Source of the DNA: Tumebacillus permanentifrigoris
GTDB lineage: Bacteria > Bacillota > Bacilli > Tumebacillales > Tumebacillaceae
DNA: 64,000 bases
Assembly: GCF_003148565.1 (NCBI RefSeq)
Contig: NZ_QGGL01000001.1
Location: 367,792 to 431,791, forward strand
Direction of reading: 5' to 3'
A program made the position numbers and the translations under genes. The notes under the pieces are model-generated. The model was not told where the DNA came from. It did not search any database and saw only the letters and a list, made by a program, of their open reading frames with translations. Numbering within the stretch: position 1 is the stretch's first letter; each line of letters opens with the position of its first letter. This document shows positions 35,443 to 44,017 of the stretch, in pieces.

Positions 35443-35494
35443 GACACCGTTTGGTTTCGCATTCATGATACGACACCATTTGGTTGCATGTCAA
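35443..35494 (-). promoter_or_regulatory. Promoter with direct-repeat operator for SRPBCC-ArsR operon
   Basis: Minus strand: TTGACA (35489-35494), 18-bp spacer, TATCAT (35465-35470). The unit AACCAAA(T/C)GGTGTC plus TAT(C/T)AT occurs twice, 29 bp apart start to start; one copy fills the promoter spacer and the other lies just downstream. 18 of 21 positions match. Layout fits autorepression by the ArsR-type protein. Confidence 0.7.
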
Positions 35495-35536
35495 GCCCTG
35501 CAAGTCCACCATCGACCGATCAACACTAGGGTTCCC

Positions 35537-35576
35537 AAAAAAAGACACAGACTCCTCAGAGTCCGTGTCTTTTTTC
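35537..35576 (-). terminator. Terminator of ABC exporter operon
   Basis: Stem AAAGACAC(A)GACTC / GAGTC(C)GTGTCTTT with T run, overlapping the end of the second ABC gene. Confidence 0.9.
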
Positions 35577-37437
35577 ACTCGTTCGCGCCCTCCAAGTTCT
35601 TGAACTGGTTGACGAACATGCTGTGATACCTGCCCTGCAACTCGATCAAGTCATCATGACTGCCCTGCTCGACGATCTGGCCTTGGTCGACGACCATAAT
35701 CGTATCCGCGTCACGAATCGTGTTCAGTCGGTGCGCGATGATGAAGCTCGTGCGCCCCTTCATGATCTGCAACAGCGCCTCTTGGATGTGCAACTCCGTC
35801 CGCGTATCGATACTGCTCGTCGCTTCATCCAAGATCAGTAGTGCCGGTTTCGCGAGAATCACGCGGGCGATCGCCAACAATTGTCGTTGCCCTTGGCTCA
35901 AGTTGCTACCGTTCTCCGACAACAGCGTGTCGTACTGCTTGGGCAAGCGTTTGATAAAAACGTCCGCATTCGCCATCGCGGCAGCCGCCTCTACTTCCGC
36001 ATCTGTCGCCTCGGGGTTGCCGTACTTGATGTTCTCCTTGATCGTCCCTGAGAACAAATACGTATCCTGCAACACGATCCCAAAACTCCTCCGCAGGCTA
36101 TCCCGCGTATAATCCCGGATATCGCGCCCATCGAGATAGATCGTGCCGCCGGTCACATCGTAGAACCGCGTAAGCAGGTTCACGATCGTCGTCTTCCCAG
36201 CACCCGTCGGGCCGACCAGCGCTGTACTGCTCCCCTGCTCCGATTCGAAGCTGACGTTTTCAAAAATCGACACGTCCGGTCGATAGCCAAACCTGACATC
36301 CTCGAACACGACATGGCCTTTGGGTTGAGTCAACTCGATCGCACCCGGTGGGTCGGTCGGCTCCTCCTGCTCATCCAAGATTTCAAAGACGCGCTCCGCC
36401 CCCGCCACACCCGACTGCAAGACGTTGAAGATATTCGCGAGGTCGTTGAGCGGGCGCACGAATTGCCGCGAATAGCTCAAAAAACTGGCGATGACCCCGA
36501 TCGTGACGAGGCTTTTGATCGCCAGCATCGCGCCGACGACGGCCACCACGGTGAACCCGATGTTGTTGATCACGTTCATGATCGGCATCAGGAATCCCGA
36601 CCAGATCTGGGCCTTCACCCCGATTTCACTGAGCTTGCTGTTCACGAGATCGAACTGTTCGATCACTTTTTCCTCATGGTTGAACGCTTTGACCACGTGC
36701 AGACCGGTGATCGTCTCCTCGATGTGCCCGTTGAGTTTGCCGAGTTGAATCTGCTGGTTTTTGAACAACACCGACGTCTTGCGCGCAATCGTGCGCGTCA
36801 GCAGGAAAACCAGCGGGATCGTGACCAGACTCGCGAGCGTCAGGATCGGGCTCAGCACGATCATCATCACCAGCGTCCCGAGGATCACGATCACGCCGGA
36901 CATCAATTGGGTCGTCGATTGCGAGATCGTATTGCTCACGTTGTCGATGTCGTTGGACAGGCGACTCATCAATTCTCCGTGCGTGCGGGTATCAAAAAAC
37001 GCGACAGGCAGCTTCTGCAATTTTGCAAACAGCGCCCTGCGCAGGTTTTTCACGATCCGCTGGGAGACGCCCGCCATCAGCCAGCCCTGTAAAAACGTCA
37101 AAACCGCATCGGTCAGATACGCGACCAGCAGAGCGAATACCGTCAGCTCCAGCAGGCCAAAATCGACCGTTCCGCGGGTCAGCGACATCGCATCAATCGA
37201 TTTCCCGAGCAGATACGGGGCAGACAGCATCAGCACCGAATCGAGCACGATGAACAGCAAGATCAAGGTCAGGATCTTGCGCTCCTTCCCAAAGTACTGC
37301 CAGAGTCGTTGCAGCGTGGCTTTGAAGTTTTTCGGTTTGACGACGGGTCCGCCGCGACCCTGTCCACCAAATCCGGCGCGAGGTCCGGGGCCACTCGACA
37401 CGAGCGGCGGTGCTGCTTGGTCTTTGGATTTAGACAT
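35575..37437 (-). CDS. ABC exporter half (permease-ATPase), second of a heterodimer
   Basis: 620 residues from ATG 37437, which lies inside the last codons of the upstream gene (8-base overlap) with GAGGTG upstream; the frame extends earlier without need. Six-TM exporter domain (about 40-330), then ATPase: Walker A GPTGAGKTT, signature LSQGQRQ, Walker B LLILDEATSSID with catalytic Glu intact, H-loop IIAHR. An unusual Gly/Pro/Arg-rich N-terminal tail (PGPRAGFGGQGRGGP). Forms a heterodimer with the preceding gene, like YfiBC or BmrCD multidrug exporters. Confidence 0.93.
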   Translation of the reverse strand: MSKSKDQAAPPLVSSGPGPRAGFGGQGRGGPVVKPKNFKATLQRLWQYFGKERKILTLILLFIVLDSVLMLSAPYLLGKSIDAMSLTRGTVDFGLLELTVFALLVAYLTDAVLTFLQGWLMAGVSQRIVKNLRRALFAKLQKLPVAFFDTRTHGELMSRLSNDIDNVSNTISQSTTQLMSGVIVILGTLVMMIVLSPILTLASLVTIPLVFLLTRTIARKTSVLFKNQQIQLGKLNGHIEETITGLHVVKAFNHEEKVIEQFDLVNSKLSEIGVKAQIWSGFLMPIMNVINNIGFTVVAVVGAMLAIKSLVTIGVIASFLSYSRQFVRPLNDLANIFNVLQSGVAGAERVFEILDEQEEPTDPPGAIELTQPKGHVVFEDVRFGYRPDVSIFENVSFESEQGSSTALVGPTGAGKTTIVNLLTRFYDVTGGTIYLDGRDIRDYTRDSLRRSFGIVLQDTYLFSGTIKENIKYGNPEATDAEVEAAAAMANADVFIKRLPKQYDTLLSENGSNLSQGQRQLLAIARVILAKPALLILDEATSSIDTRTELHIQEALLQIMKGRTSFIIAHRLNTIRDADTIMVVDQGQIVEQGSHDDLIELQGRYHSMFVNQFKNLEGANE

Positions 37438-39154
37438 CCGCTTGCACCTCTTTTCCGACTTGGGATTGGAAGATCTGCTGGTAGACGTCACAGGTCTTCA
37501 TCAGCTCTTCATGTGTCCCCGTGCCGACGATTTCGCCTTGGTCCAAGACCACGATCTTGTCCGCGTCGATCACGGAGGTGATGCGTTGCGCGATCAAGAG
37601 GCAGGTGAGACCTCGGGCGTAGGTTTTCAGCGCTTCCTTGATGCGAGCTTCTGTCGCCACATCCACGGCGCTGGTGCTGTCGTCCAAGATCAAGATCTCC
37701 GGATTGCGCACCAAGGCGCGGGCGATCGACACGCGCTGTTTTTGCCCGCCGGAGAGGTTGACGCCCCCCTGTCCGAGTCGCGTGTGGTAGCCATCTGGCG
37801 TGTTGGCGATGAAGTCATGCGCCTGCGCCATCTGCGCCGCTCGCTCGATCTCCGCTTGGGTCGCGTTTTCATTGCCCCATTTGATATTTTCCAAAATCGA
37901 GCCGGTGAACAGCGTGGTTTTCTGCGGAACGATCGCGATCTTCTCGCGGAGTTTTTTCGGGTCGAGGTGTTGAATGTTCACCCCATCCACTTGGATCGAG
38001 CCTGAATTCACGTCGTAGAAGCGTGGAAGCAAGGAGACCATGCTGCTTTTCCCGGAACCCGTCGAGCCGATGATCCCGACGGTCTCGCCAGGGAGACAGG
38101 TGAGCGTGATGTTTTTCAGCACGGGTTCACCGTCGTAGGAGAAGCAGACCTGCTCGAAGTCAATTCTCCCCCGCGTGGTGGTTGCCGGGAGCTGGTCGCT
38201 CCACGTCATCTGGTTCTCCTCGGCAAATACCTCCCCGATTCGGGCAGCGGAGGCGCGCGCGCGTACAAACATATTGAAGACCATCGAGATCAGCATCAGC
38301 GAGAACAGGATCTGCGTCATGTAATTCGTGAAGGCGATGATGTGCCCAACTTGCATGTGACCTTCACTGACGCGCACGCCGCCTACCCATAGCACGACCA
38401 CGATCCCGATGTTGACCGTCAGCATGATCGCCGGGCTAAAAACCGCCATGACACGCGTGGCGGCAATCGAGGTGCTTTGGAATTCTTCGTTGGCTCCGTT
38501 GAATTTGTTCACTTCGTAATCGAAGCGGTTGAAGGCTTTGACCACCCGCACGCCCGACAGATACTCCCGCATCACGCCGTTGACGCGGTCGAGGGCTTTT
38601 TGGACTTTTTTGAAAAAAGGGAACCCAACTCGCATGTTGATGACAATCAGCAACGCCACGATGGGGACGACGATGGCGAGCACCACAGCCAGTTGCGAAT
38701 TTAAGCGGGTCGCCATGATCAGACCGCCGAGACAGAGCAACGGCGCTTTTACAAAGATCCGCATCAGACCGTTGGTGAACACTTGGACTTGGGTCACGTC
38801 GTTGGTCAGTCGGGTGATCAGCGACGCCGAGTCGAATTTGTCGAGGTTGCGTGCGGAGAGAGATTGGATTTTCCGAAAGAGATCGGAACGCAAGCCCATC
38901 CCAAAGTTTTGGGACACGTTGCTGGCCACCACGTTGCGCACAGAAGCGGAGAGCGCTCCGAACGCGGTGATCAACAGCATCAACCCGCCCATTTTGAACA
39001 CGTAGTTCAAGTCTTGGTTCGCCACGCCGATATCGATGATCTTGGACATGATCGTCGGCTGCATGAGGTCACAAATCGCTTCAAACGTGAGAAAGAGCAC
39101 CCCCACGCTGAAGGGCTTGGCATATTTTTTTATATAAGGTTTGAGAAAGTTCAT
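37430..39154 (-). CDS. ABC exporter half (permease-ATPase), first of a heterodimer
   Basis: 574 residues. Exporter-type TM domain, then ATPase: Walker A GSTGSGKSS, signature LSGGQKQ, Walker B ILILDDSTSAVD, H-loop LLIAQR. The catalytic Glu after Walker B is Asp and the H-loop His is Gln (IAQR), so this half has a degenerate site. That is what heterodimeric exporters show: one active and one inactive site. It starts MNFLKPYIKKYAKPF, typical. Its stop overlaps the partner's start. Upstream 39155-39330 is the promoter region. Substrate unknown. Confidence 0.93.
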   Translation of the reverse strand: MNFLKPYIKKYAKPFSVGVLFLTFEAICDLMQPTIMSKIIDIGVANQDLNYVFKMGGLMLLITAFGALSASVRNVVASNVSQNFGMGLRSDLFRKIQSLSARNLDKFDSASLITRLTNDVTQVQVFTNGLMRIFVKAPLLCLGGLIMATRLNSQLAVVLAIVVPIVALLIVINMRVGFPFFKKVQKALDRVNGVMREYLSGVRVVKAFNRFDYEVNKFNGANEEFQSTSIAATRVMAVFSPAIMLTVNIGIVVVLWVGGVRVSEGHMQVGHIIAFTNYMTQILFSLMLISMVFNMFVRARASAARIGEVFAEENQMTWSDQLPATTTRGRIDFEQVCFSYDGEPVLKNITLTCLPGETVGIIGSTGSGKSSMVSLLPRFYDVNSGSIQVDGVNIQHLDPKKLREKIAIVPQKTTLFTGSILENIKWGNENATQAEIERAAQMAQAHDFIANTPDGYHTRLGQGGVNLSGGQKQRVSIARALVRNPEILILDDSTSAVDVATEARIKEALKTYARGLTCLLIAQRITSVIDADKIVVLDQGEIVGTGTHEELMKTCDVYQQIFQSQVGKEVQADV

Positions 39155-39330
39155 CGTGTACCTCCATTCCGTTCCTAGCCTACCCTTTTCGAGGTCTCCG
39201 GTGTCACTTCCTTTCGATTTGGCTGATTTAATTTCGTGTCCCTAAATACGACTCCTGTTTTTCAAATTGATATTGGCGTGATCGGTGTGTTATGGGTACT
39301 GTCGTTGCTTCGGGGTGCGCTCTATCTGGA

Positions 39331-39367
39331 TAAAAAAAAGCTCCGGAAGCATGCTCCGGAGCTTTTT
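39331..39367 (-). terminator. Terminator after matrixin operon
   Basis: Stem AAAGCTCCGGAAGC(A)... / GCTCCGGAGCTTT. A near-perfect palindrome AAGCTCCGGAAGCATGCTCC continues to GGAGCTTTTT, with A and T runs. It lies 2 bases from the stop of the 207-aa gene. Confidence 0.88.
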
Positions 39368-39368
39368 G

Positions 39369-39992
39369 CTATTCCTGATATTTCTTGACTGCTTGATCCT
39401 TCAACTTCGTAAAACGTTCAAAATCCTGTGCATCACCGAGAAACTCCACCTCTTGATCAGACAGGGCCGCAGTCAATTGCGTGATGGTTTCACCAGCCTG
39501 CTTTTTCGAATGGTTACTCAGATCAAACTTACCTTGATATATCCCAACGATTGCAAAGGCTTGCTCATCGGAAATTTTCCGTAGGAACAACAGATACTCA
39601 CCTTTTTTATCCATCCACTTATAGCCTTCCGTGTTGACATAGGTGCCTTTGACAATCGCACCTTCTTCATATACGGTCAGCTTTTTTCCTTTTTCAAGGT
39701 CGCCCTTGATCACTCGTTCCACATGCACTTGTGTCTTGGACAGCGTGACGCCTGGCAGACCTGCTGGTTTGACTTCGTAATTTTCACGTTCACCTTGATA
39801 TCGAGCAACTACAACGACACTTGAGGCTTTTTCTACTTCCTCGAGATCCTTATAAAGAGGATAGTTCGCCTCTGAGGAAGCTACTTTTGTCTTCGCCAAG
39901 TTCGGGTCTGCGCTTCCTGTGATTGAGAAAACCAGTACTCCAGTTATCGCAATGGTCACACCCAATGCGACTAGTACTTTCTTAATTAGCAT
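39369..39992 (-). CDS. Exported or membrane-anchored protein of unknown function, 207 aa
   Basis: N-terminal hydrophobic segment (about 4-25, VLVALGVTIAITGVLVFSI) then an outside region with alternating strands: SSVVVVARYQGER, QVHVERVIKGDLEKGKKLTVYEEG, EGEYLLFLRK-like. The beta-rich run with 'VIKGDLEKG' and 'GEYLLFLRK' resembles extracellular proteins that occur beside secreted metalloproteases, but I have no family name. It follows the matrixin-like gene by 21 bases in the same operon, so it may bind, activate or protect that enzyme (inference). Confidence 0.7.
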   Translation of the reverse strand: MLIKKVLVALGVTIAITGVLVFSITGSADPNLAKTKVASSEANYPLYKDLEEVEKASSVVVVARYQGERENYEVKPAGLPGVTLSKTQVHVERVIKGDLEKGKKLTVYEEGAIVKGTYVNTEGYKWMDKKGEYLLFLRKISDEQAFAIVGIYQGKFDLSNHSKKQAGETITQLTAALSDQEVEFLGDAQDFERFTKLKDQAVKKYQE

Positions 39993-40013
39993 ATCTCTCT
40001 CCTCGCTCTGACT

Positions 40014-40601
40014 TTAATACATATACGCCAGATTGGATTTGTCCAGAAATGCGGGCTCAGTCAGCGTGCCTTGCCCCTGAGTCATCACAGAAATTGCATC
40101 GTCTGTTTGATGAGCAAGGCTCAATGCATGACCCCATTCGTGTAAGGTGTTATACAACCGGTTTGCACTGCTGAAGTTCTCTCGATCCATTTTTCCGTCA
40201 TTATAGAGAATATCTACGTAGTACCAAGCGTCATATTCAGTTCGACTTGATCCATCCTGCGCATGGGGCTCAGTGTGTCCCCACCACCCCACACGGTCAC
40301 CATAGTCGGAAGCATAGACTCGAATTCTGGCTTCTGACTTGCTTGTCGCCTTATAAAAATCGATATCAGCGTTTTCAATGATATCGTAACGAAAACGTGT
40401 TTCAGATCCGTACCAACTATAGCCCCAATCAATCGCTGTTTGATCCTCATAGTAAGGACAATTGTTAATGATTGAATCAGGTAACCCATTACCCGAGAAA
40501 AACGCAGCCGAGTCTACGAGTACAGCGTTCGCAGAACTTGTGGTGAGGAGCATCGTTGTACTGAGAATGATCAAGGTAGCCATCTTACGTTTTCGCAACA
40601 C
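40014..40601 (-). CDS. Secreted matrixin-like zinc metalloprotease
   Basis: 195 residues, signal peptide about 1-26 (cut near ANA). Zinc site HEWGHALSLAH, the full HExxHxxGxxH pattern in the form HEWGHALSLAH (third ligand His), and a downstream Met-turn candidate AISVMTQG. This is the M10/matrixin layout. 'ADIDFYKATSKSEARIRVYASDYG' is typical of the upstream strand. It likely degrades extracellular protein. Two Cys (none conserved) are not needed. It is the first gene of a two-gene operon with the 207-aa protein. Confidence 0.87.
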   Translation of the reverse strand: MLRKRKMATLIILSTTMLLTTSSANAVLVDSAAFFSGNGLPDSIINNCPYYEDQTAIDWGYSWYGSETRFRYDIIENADIDFYKATSKSEARIRVYASDYGDRVGWWGHTEPHAQDGSSRTEYDAWYYVDILYNDGKMDRENFSSANRLYNTLHEWGHALSLAHQTDDAISVMTQGQGTLTEPAFLDKSNLAYMY

Positions 40602-40667
40602 GATAAGCCCTCCATTTCTAAATAAAATTTACCAGATTTCCCTATATTACCATTATAATTTTAATTG

Positions 40668-40859
40668 TCAACATTTTTTTAATTTCATAAAATACACCAA
40701 TTCGATCCATTTCGTGATTGCCGTTGCCATATCGTTATCGTTATAGATCGACAGTTCACTGAACATGTTTTGATTCGCTATGATCTTCGGTTGAGTTTCT
40801 ATCGTCCGACCTAACTCGATCAGGAGGCATTCCAGCTCGGCGATGACGACCGGAGTCAC
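40668..40859 (-). pseudogene. Possible gene remnant or small protein, 63 aa
   Basis: An open frame from GTG 40859 (MTPVVIAELECLLIELG...) to TGA 40668. It sits alone in a 337-base gap with no clear ribosome site and an in-frame stop a few codons upstream. GC-rich codons at the start shift to AT-rich at the end, as in the tail of a decayed gene. No family recognised. The rest of the gap holds the matrixin promoter and a terminator. Confidence 0.25.
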
Positions 40860-40903
40860 GAGCGTGTTGATGGTTTTTGTTCTTGGTCAGAGACGCTCGA
40901 AAA

Positions 40904-40939
40904 AAAGGAAGCCTGTCAGCTCCTGACAGGCTTCCTTTC
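40904..40939 (-). terminator. Terminator of SWIM-SNF2 operon
   Basis: Stem AAAGGAAGCCTGTCAG / CTGACAGGCTTCCTTT with a 3-base loop, T run on the minus strand. It touches the stop of the 57-aa gene. Confidence 0.93.
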
Positions 40940-41112
40940 TATTCCGTGACCGCTTGTTTCACTTGGGCATAAAACTGTTGCCAAGCGGTGGACATCCCTT
41001 GCTTCTGAAACGCAGGGTTCAACTCGATCAGCGGTTCTGCTGCTGCTGGTTTAGGTTGCTTACGAGACCGTTTGGGCTTCGGTTCCGCTGTGCTCGCTTT
41101 CGTTGTAGCCAT
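40939..41112 (-). CDS. Small basic protein, 57 aa, in SNF2 operon
   Basis: ATG 41112, ten bases past the SNF2 stop, with GGGGGAAGGG upstream. The N-half is Lys/Arg/Pro/Ala-rich (EPKPKRSRKQPKPAAAEP), a likely disordered nucleic-acid-binding tail; the C-half (NPAFQKQGMSTAWQQFYAQV) is a short amphipathic helix. No family recognised. As the third gene of the SWIM-SNF2 operon it may tether or regulate those proteins. Confidence 0.7.
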   Translation of the reverse strand: MATTKASTAEPKPKRSRKQPKPAAAEPLIELNPAFQKQGMSTAWQQFYAQVKQAVTE

Positions 41113-41122
41113 CCCTTCCCCC

Positions 41123-44017
41123 TCACTTCCCGATCCACTCCGTTCGCAGTGCGAACAGGTCTTTCAACTCTTGGGTCGACATCTCGGTGATCCACTGTTC
41201 GTTGCCACCGACGATCTGGCGGCTCAGCCCTTGCTTGTGCTCGATCATTTCGTCGATGCGCTCCTCCAGTGTCCCGAGCGTCACGAATTTATGGACCTGC
41301 ACATCCCGTGTCTGCCCGATGCGGAAGGCACGATCTGTCGCCTGATCCTCGACGGCCGGATTCCACCAGCGGTCAAAATGGAACACATGCGTGGCCGCCG
41401 TCAAGTTCAACCCCGTGCCCCCCGCCTTCAGCGACAACACGAAGATCCCAGGTCGCTCCTGCCGCGCCACCTCTGGATCTTGAAAACGCGCCACGAGTTG
41501 GTCGCGCTTGGTTTTGGGCACGCCTCCATGCAGGAACAGCACCGATTCCCCCATGCGCTCCTCGATCACGTTTTGCAACAGATGCCCCATCTCCACGTAT
41601 TGGGTGAAGATCAAGCACTGGTCGCCCTCCTCGCGCAGTTCCTCCACCATCTCCAAGAGCCGGTCGAGCTTGTTGGAACGTTCGTCGAGCAGTCCGCCGC
41701 TGGCGTCTTTTAGAAAAAGCGCGGGATGGTCGCAGAGTTGTTTGAGCTTCGTCAGCGAGGAGAGGATCAGTCCTTTTTTCTCCATGCCGCTCAAGGTGTC
41801 GAGTTTCTCAAACAAATCCTGTACCACATTTTCATACAGCGCCCCCTGCTCAGCAGTCAGGGAGACGTAGACTTTCATCTCGTTTTTCTCAGGGAGATCC
41901 AACTGGATCGCCGGGTCTTTTTTCACCCGTCGCAACAAAAAGGGCCGGATGAGCTTCTGCACCTGTTCGATGAGCTGCGGGTCGTTATGTCGCTCGATCT
42001 GGTTGACATAGGTCTCGGTGAAGGACTTCAAACTGCCGAGAAAGCCGGGGTTGAGAAAATCATAGATCGACCACAGCTCAGTCAGTCGGTTCTCAATCGG
42101 CGTACCCGTCAACGCGATGCGGTGGTTGGCCTCCAGTTGGCGGATGGCGATGCGCTGCTTGGTGTAGGCGTTTTTGATATTTTGCGCCTCATCGAGGCAG
42201 AGCGCATCCCAGTGGATCTGCGACAATTCCTCCTGATCGAGATGCGCCAAGGTATAGGAGGTGATCACGAGATCGGCAGCCCCAGCCCGCTCCCGAAGCT
42301 CCTCCCCCTTGGCGCGCTGTGCCCCATAGTGGACGTGGACGGTGAGGCCTGGCGCGAACCGATGCAGTTCTTTTTCCCAGTTGCCCATGACCGATGTCGG
42401 GCACACGAGCAGCGACGGACCTGTCGTCCCCTCTTGTTTGGCACAGAGCAAGTAGGTGATGAATTGAATGGTTTTGCCAAGTCCCATGTCGTCCGCGAGA
42501 CAACAGCCGAGACCGTACTTGCGCAGAAACAAAAGCCACGATACACCCTCTTGCTGGTAGTGTCGTAGCGTCGCATGGAGTTCAGCGGGCGGTGTGACCA
42601 GCGGAAGCGAGGAGACCTGTTGCAACTGGTCGACGAACTCTTGGAGATGGGCGTTGAGCTCGACTTCAAGTAGCAGTTCGTTCCATTCGCTCTCCTCGTT
42701 GGCAGTTGCTGTAGGGTCAGCCTGTCCGCGTGCTCGACCCTCTTCGCGACCCTCTTGAAGCCAGTACATCTCCAACACATCGCGCAGGGAGAGTCCCTTT
42801 TTTTTGTTCACGCGGTTGAAGGTTTGCGTCATTTGGTGCAAAAATTCGCGGTCCAGTTGAATCCATTGGCCCCGGATGAACGCCAAGCGTTTTTTCTCCG
42901 CGAGGATGCGGCTAAACTCGGCCTCAGAAAGTTCGAGATCCCCGACGGCCAGCTTCCAGTCAAAGTCGACGAGTTGCTGGAGCCCCAAGCGCGTGCGGCC
43001 GGATGTGCCTACGGAGGAGGTGATTTTTGCTCGTAACCGTGGTTTGCGCGATCGCAAGTCTTCCCACCAAGCGGGTAAAAAAACGGAGCTCCCCGTCCGA
43101 ATCAACTGCAGACTGTCCTCGTTCATGAAGCTCCACGCCTGCTCGTCGTCGAGTTCCCACAGCGATTGCTCTGTAAACGTTGCCTCTGGCAACCAAGGCA
43201 CGATCTGCTTGAGTTTGGCGGCTTCCAGCGCGATGCGTGGTTCGAGGTCTGCCTGCCAATGCTCAGGCAGTTGCCCGGCGAGCGGTCTCCCTTGGAAATC
43301 CATTTCAACGATCAGGTCTTGATTGTCCACGTCTTGGAGCAACAGACGCAGATGCCACGACTCCTGCCCCTCCTCCGGTTCTACCAATTGAATCGAGGTG
43401 CGGAAGGGAACTTCATCTCGTTGCCAGCCGATCGCCACCAGCCATTGCTCCTCGTCCACCCACCCAACCTCAGGTTCGACTTGGAGATCCAAGATGCTGT
43501 ACGCGCGAAGCAGTTCGGCAAATGAATCTGCCACCGCTGTATCCTGACTCACCAGATCCAGCACGACCGCCTGAAACCACTCGTTGGCGTCTGAGACGGC
43601 ATCGAGCGCGGATCGATCGACCTCATCGGGAATTCGCAACTTCCACCCATTGCTTCCTGCCAGCCATCTCTCATAGGAAGGGACAAACCAGCCTTGCTCA
43701 AGCGCTTCCACATAGAGTCGCGCCAGTTGTTGTTCGTGCAGAAGTTCTGGGCTCCAAGAGATCGCAGCGAGGCGTGAAGGTTGGGGCTGTGCGAGGAACA
43801 GCACCGCTGTAAAAGGCGGCAGGAGCAGACCCGACGTCTCGCCTATGTCCGCGATCTCGATCAGGGTTCCGTAAAACGAGCGCTTGTCCCACGCGAACAG
43901 GAGGGATTTGCAACGCTGTGGGGGGATGTACTCCCCGGATTCCCCCGTTGCCCAGAGAAACAGCTCGCCTGTCGGTTGTCTCCTGCCCTGCAAGACGATG
44001 GTGCCCGGTGCCCTCAT
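41123..44017 (-). CDS. SNF2-family DNA translocase/helicase
   Basis: 964 residues. N-terminal ~450 residues of unknown bacterial SNF2-associated sequence, then the Snf2 ATPase: DDMGLGKTIQFI (motif I), LVCPTSVMGNWEKEL (Ia), CLDEAQNIKN (DEAQ, motif II), ALTGTPIENRL (III), then LIFTQYVEMGHLL and the C-terminal block 'LKAGGTGLNLTAATHVFHFDRWWNPAVEDQATDRAFRIGQ' (V-VI). It moves along DNA rather than unwinding it (family knowledge). Its ATG overlaps the TGA of the SWIM gene (ATGA). SWIM plus SNF2 pairs are common in Bacillota; the role may be DNA repair or transcription. Confidence 0.95.
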   Translation of the reverse strand: MRAPGTIVLQGRRQPTGELFLWATGESGEYIPPQRCKSLLFAWDKRSFYGTLIEIADIGETSGLLLPPFTAVLFLAQPQPSRLAAISWSPELLHEQQLARLYVEALEQGWFVPSYERWLAGSNGWKLRIPDEVDRSALDAVSDANEWFQAVVLDLVSQDTAVADSFAELLRAYSILDLQVEPEVGWVDEEQWLVAIGWQRDEVPFRTSIQLVEPEEGQESWHLRLLLQDVDNQDLIVEMDFQGRPLAGQLPEHWQADLEPRIALEAAKLKQIVPWLPEATFTEQSLWELDDEQAWSFMNEDSLQLIRTGSSVFLPAWWEDLRSRKPRLRAKITSSVGTSGRTRLGLQQLVDFDWKLAVGDLELSEAEFSRILAEKKRLAFIRGQWIQLDREFLHQMTQTFNRVNKKKGLSLRDVLEMYWLQEGREEGRARGQADPTATANEESEWNELLLEVELNAHLQEFVDQLQQVSSLPLVTPPAELHATLRHYQQEGVSWLLFLRKYGLGCCLADDMGLGKTIQFITYLLCAKQEGTTGPSLLVCPTSVMGNWEKELHRFAPGLTVHVHYGAQRAKGEELRERAGAADLVITSYTLAHLDQEELSQIHWDALCLDEAQNIKNAYTKQRIAIRQLEANHRIALTGTPIENRLTELWSIYDFLNPGFLGSLKSFTETYVNQIERHNDPQLIEQVQKLIRPFLLRRVKKDPAIQLDLPEKNEMKVYVSLTAEQGALYENVVQDLFEKLDTLSGMEKKGLILSSLTKLKQLCDHPALFLKDASGGLLDERSNKLDRLLEMVEELREEGDQCLIFTQYVEMGHLLQNVIEERMGESVLFLHGGVPKTKRDQLVARFQDPEVARQERPGIFVLSLKAGGTGLNLTAATHVFHFDRWWNPAVEDQATDRAFRIGQTRDVQVHKFVTLGTLEERIDEMIEHKQGLSRQIVGGNEQWITEMSTQELKDLFALRTEWIGK

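Noticed and set aside
39236-39388. 51-codon plus-strand frame with a hydrophobic segment (FQIDIGVIGVLWVLSLLRG)
   Set aside because: No ribosome site, and it runs through the terminator hairpin at 39331-39367 into the 207-aa gene.
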